Positions 39,992 to 42,455 of a stretch of 42,455 nt of DNA are shown here, one piece after another; the stretch's first letter is position 1, and every line of letters starts with the position of its first letter. The position numbers were made by a program, and so were the translations under genes. The stretch is from the NCBI GenBank assembly GCA_016190505.1, contig JACPQM010000039.1, positions 1 to 42,455 on the forward strand. The letters are read 5' to 3'. Origin of the DNA: Chloroflexota bacterium (GTDB lineage Bacteria; Chloroflexota; Dehalococcoidia; JACPQK01). The notes under the pieces are model-generated. The model was not told the origin of the DNA. It did no database searches and saw only the letters and a list, made by a program, of their open reading frames with translations.

Positions 39992-40621
39992 ATGAGGCTA
40001 GCGATTCCAGAGGTGGTGGTACTCCGGCTGCCCGAATATCTCCGGGCTCTGGAGCAACTCGCGGGGGAGGGCGTATACCTGGTAAGCTCCCAGGAGTTGG
40101 GGGAGAAGCTACAGGTGACTCCCGCCCAGATCAGGAAGGACCTGAGCTACTTCGGGCATTTTGGCAAGCAAGGAAAGGGCTACGATGTCAAGCGGCTTAT
40201 CGGAGAACTGCGGCGCATCCTGGGCCTAGACCGGGATTGGCGCCTGGCAGTAGTGGGAGTGGGCAATCTAGGCCGGGCGCTGCTGCGCTACGGGGGGTTC
40301 TCTCAGCAAGGATTCAAGATCGTGGCCGCTTTCGATACGAATCCCAAAGTAACTGGCAAGAAGGTGGGACCGGTGGTGGTCCAGGATGTGGCGGAAATGC
40401 CTAAAGTGGTGAAAAGCGAGGGCGTGCACATCGGCGTGGTGTCGGTGCCGGCCTCCGCAGCCCAAGAGGCGGTGGACCGGCTGGTCCAGGCTGGGGTGCG
40501 GGCCATCCTGAACTATGCGCCGGCCACGCTGAGGGTTCCGCCTTCGGTTTACATAAGACATGTCGGTCCGGTCTCGGCCCTGGAAAGCATGACCTTTTAT
40601 CTTAAGGACGTCAAGGGCTGA
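39992..40621 (+). CDS. rex: Redox-sensing transcriptional repressor Rex
   Basis: A 209-aa repressor that senses the NADH/NAD+ ratio. The winged-helix part ends VTPAQIRKDLSYFGHFGKQG, the Rex hallmark. The Rossmann motif is GVGNLGRAL (about 89-97), followed by AAFDTNPKVTGKK, and HVGPVSALESMTFYL at the C-terminus. It is followed 14 nt later by the hydrolase gene. Its operator candidate sits over its own promoter. Confidence 0.95.
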   Translation: MRLAIPEVVVLRLPEYLRALEQLAGEGVYLVSSQELGEKLQVTPAQIRKDLSYFGHFGKQGKGYDVKRLIGELRRILGLDRDWRLAVVGVGNLGRALLRYGGFSQQGFKIVAAFDTNPKVTGKKVGPVVVQDVAEMPKVVKSEGVHIGVVSVPASAAQEAVDRLVQAGVRAILNYAPATLRVPPSVYIRHVGPVSALESMTFYLKDVKG

Positions 40622-40632
40622 GAAAGGAGACC

Positions 40633-41268
40633 GTGTTGCCGTACCATCGGTTGGACCCCAAGCGTACCGCTGTGCTGTTCTTCGACATGCTGAACGTCTA
40701 CTATCGAGGAACCGACGAGGCCACCCAGAGACGCATGGAGCCCGTGGTAGCCAACTGCGCGCGCCTCATGAACGCGGCGCGGGCCGCCGGTATCGCCATC
40801 TTCTACGCGAAGGCTGACCACCGTTCCGACCTGGCCGATTCGGTCACGCTGGTCACCGATACAGACCACAACCTGCGTCCCTGGCCTGACCCGGGCCATC
40901 CGGCGCGGTTTTCGCCGGCGGCCACCCAGGGGAGTTGGAAGGGTGAGGTCATTGACGAGATCAAGCCCCAGCCGGGTGACTACGTAGTTCCGAAGCACAG
41001 GTGGAGCGCCTTCTACCAGACTCACCTGGACCTATCCCTCCGCACCAGGGGCGTTGACACGATCGTTCTGGCCGGCGGCTCCACCGATGTGGGCATCGCC
41101 AGCACTGCCTACTCGGCCCGGGACCATGACTTCAATCTGGTGATCGTGCGGGATGCTTGTACCGCCACACAGATGGACAACCACGACCAGTTCATGACGC
41201 GCATCTTCCCCCGAATGGCCCGGGTGCCCACCACGGACCAGGTCATCAGGATGATTCAGGGTGACTAG
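40633..41268 (+). CDS. Isochorismatase-fold hydrolase lacking the nucleophile Cys
   Basis: A 211-aa protein of the isochorismatase-like cysteine hydrolase superfamily. Asp18 (LFFDMLN) and Lys121 (VVPKHRWSAF) of the triad are present. Where the nucleophilic Cys stands in TDVCV, this has Gly154 (GGSTDVGIASTAYSARD). EntB/PhzD-type isochorismatases also carry Gly there and hydrolyse vinyl ethers without a Cys, so it may be of that type or a non-catalytic relative. AAAGGAG precedes GTG 40633; TTG 40636 is equally likely. The last 23 bases overlap the 3' end of the convergent channel gene. Confidence 0.85.
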   Translation: MLPYHRLDPKRTAVLFFDMLNVYYRGTDEATQRRMEPVVANCARLMNAARAAGIAIFYAKADHRSDLADSVTLVTDTDHNLRPWPDPGHPARFSPAATQGSWKGEVIDEIKPQPGDYVVPKHRWSAFYQTHLDLSLRTRGVDTIVLAGGSTDVGIASTAYSARDHDFNLVIVRDACTATQMDNHDQFMTRIFPRMARVPTTDQVIRMIQGD

Positions 41269-42175
41269 CGCCCTGCGGTGGACGCTCACCACCTTTCTGC
41301 AACCTTTGCCGTTTGGATTGCACTAGAGCGTCCAAGGCGCCCCCCAGGGCGATAAGCTCGCCCTCGCTGAGGTCGTCCAATCTGTCCAGCTTGCCCTTCA
41401 GCTCCTCGATTATGGGGTCGCGGTCCTGGTCGTGGTCCTGGGTGTGGCGTGTCGAGAAGTATGTCGTGGCACTGGCGATGAAAAGGCTCCACGTCATGAT
41501 TCCCCCCAACATGACAGCCAGCGAGGCCAGCCGGCCCGTTAGGGTGAGTGGTATGACGTCTCCGTAGCCCACTGTGGATACTGTGACCACAGCCCACCAG
41601 AGGGCATCAGGGTAGGTCGCCAATCGCGGGTTTACCGCTCTCTCTGACGCCAGGGCTATTTCTGCGCTCACCAGGACCACGGCCGCCGTAGCGATGAAGA
41701 ATTTGAAGAACCCCCACTGGCGCCCGATTCCCTTGAGGTGGAAAAAGGTGGTGTCAAGGCCCCGGAAGAAGCGGATGAGCACCAGCAAGCGCAGTAGCCG
41801 GGCAACTCGCGCCAGCCTGGCCCACCGGGTGAACCGGAACCATGGGATGATGGCCACCAGGTCGAGCCAGTGCTCCCTGACATACTGCTTGCGCGAGGGG
41901 GCAGCCCAGAAGCGCACCGCGAACTCCAGGGCGAAGAATGCGGTGATGGCCCAGTCTATCTTGTTTACGGTGGAGAGGGCGCTGGGGCCAAAGTGCAACC
42001 AGTAGGGCACGTAGGTCAGGACGACGAAGGCCACCGCCATGGCGATCATGAAGATCTCCCAGGGCGCCTCGTAGCGCTCCAGGAGACGCTTCAGTCCGGC
42101 CCTGGTCCGGCTCATGGCGCCAGTCCTGGCCGGCTGCCTGGCCGGGTGACTCCAGTCATGGGGGTAGTCTAGCAT
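41246..42175 (-). CDS. Voltage-gated-type potassium channel
   Basis: A 309-aa six-helix channel. The S4-like segment RFTRWARLARVARLLRLLVL has arginines spaced about every three residues. The pore carries TVSTVGYGDVIP, the K+ selectivity filter TVGYG. S1 to S3 and S5/S6 are hydrophobic as expected. The C-terminal tail (DPIIEELKGKLDRLDDLSEG) looks like a coiled coil for tetramer assembly. Start ATG 42175 is taken; ATG 42115 is an alternative and neither has a clear ribosome site. Confidence 0.88.
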   Translation of the reverse strand: MLDYPHDWSHPARQPARTGAMSRTRAGLKRLLERYEAPWEIFMIAMAVAFVVLTYVPYWLHFGPSALSTVNKIDWAITAFFALEFAVRFWAAPSRKQYVREHWLDLVAIIPWFRFTRWARLARVARLLRLLVLIRFFRGLDTTFFHLKGIGRQWGFFKFFIATAAVVLVSAEIALASERAVNPRLATYPDALWWAVVTVSTVGYGDVIPLTLTGRLASLAVMLGGIMTWSLFIASATTYFSTRHTQDHDQDRDPIIEELKGKLDRLDDLSEGELIALGGALDALVQSKRQRLQKGGERPPQGASHPESS

Positions 42176-42240
42176 AACGGGCTACGGACTTCAGGCTCCA
42201 GGCTTCGGGGCTAGGTAATGTGTGGGCTAGGATTGCTTTC

Positions 42241-42455
42241 CGTCATTGCGAGTTCAACTGGTCCCGACATGTCGGGACCAGTGGCACCGTCCGCGGGTTG
42301 CTTCGTCGCTGCGCTCCTTTCAATGAACCGTGCCATCGCCGTTCATAGCCCTACATTGGGTCTGTGCTAAGGACTTTGAATGACGCCCTTTCCGTCATCG
42401 CGAGGAGTCCCGACAGGGTCGGGACGACGAAGCGACCTACAGACCATGCCACCGC
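42241..42455. repeat. Composite inverted-repeat element, copy 4, cut by the window end
   Basis: It starts CGTCATTGCGAG (42241-42252) and contains a 26-bp perfect palindrome (42257-42282, half ACTGGTCCCGACA). Further on is a segment related to 32-192 (TTCATAGCCCTACATTGGGTC) and another palindrome-like GTCCCGACAGGGTCGGGAC. The element continues past the window. Confidence 0.75.

Noticed and set aside
39793..39993. Upstream extension of pcm to 39993
   Set aside because: It overlaps the rex promoter, has no family similarity and would make the protein about 65 residues too long.
39985..40404. Overlapping 139-aa frame in rex
   Set aside because: Out-of-frame shadow of rex with no recognisable motifs.

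Overview
This 42.5 kb window is a GC-rich bacterial chromosome segment. The gene content is mostly core metabolism and replication, and the intergenic space is peppered with short composite repeats (ends CGTCATTGCGAG / CTCGCAATGACG) and small palindromes. Repeats of this look, high GC, a GatB/Rex/AroH-type gene set and a Firmicute-style DnaD/DnaC helicase-loading pair suggest Chloroflexota, perhaps a Dehalococcoidia-like lineage. That placement is inference from style; no rRNA gene is present to test it.

Layout. 1-538: a composite repeat, a minus-strand coding remnant (233-397) and a -10-like box ahead of phoB; 401-498 shows nothing recognisable. 539-7943: a complete phosphate-starvation locus (phoB, phoR, pstS, pstC, pstA, pstB, phoU, then a YkvA-like membrane protein), with five Pho-box-like repeats at an exact 11-bp period in front of pstS. 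8075-9851: an orphan response regulator next to a kinase-like protein that has lost its catalytic motifs. 9890-14240 (minus): hydantoinase/acetone-carboxylase-type hyuA-hyuB, the latter with two palindromic repeats translated in frame. 14397-18937: acyl-CoA genes (an orphan family I CoA-transferase beta subunit, two class III CoA-transferases, an acyl-CoA dehydrogenase). 18950-19333: a disrupted small gene abutting a MITE-like element. 19426-20871: AroH chorismate mutase and DAHP synthase. 20998-25: two peptide-type ABC permeases, a GNAT acetyltransferase, a lone NifH-like ATPase, a terminator-like hairpin and an IpdA/IpdB-like CoA-transferase pair, ending at 26069.

26088-26384 is a 297-bp composite repeat. 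26524-30534 holds rpsU, a YqeY protein, purQ, a small retropepsin-like protease and purL. 30640-35848 is a replication cluster: a possible structured RNA, rplI, dnaB carrying a 202-aa intein, a DnaD-like protein, a DnaC-like protein with two fused ATPase domains, and a HIT protein. 35849-42175 carries a 30-codon membrane peptide candidate, an HtrA-like lipoprotein protease (minus), gatB (minus), pcm (minus), rex with a candidate Rex operator over its own promoter, an isochorismatase-fold hydrolase and a voltage-gated-type potassium channel (minus). The window ends inside another composite repeat.

How they work together. The pho genes form one sensing and uptake module. The hyu, CoA-transferase and acyl-CoA dehydrogenase genes look like parts of a carboxylate or acyl-CoA degradation pathway whose substrate cannot be read from sequence. 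The dnaB-dnaD-dnaC overlap suggests helicase and loader are made together. Several usual partners are absent from the window: nifD/nifK, the CoA-transferase alpha subunit next to 14397, the binding protein and ATPases for the peptide permeases, purS, gatA and gatC.
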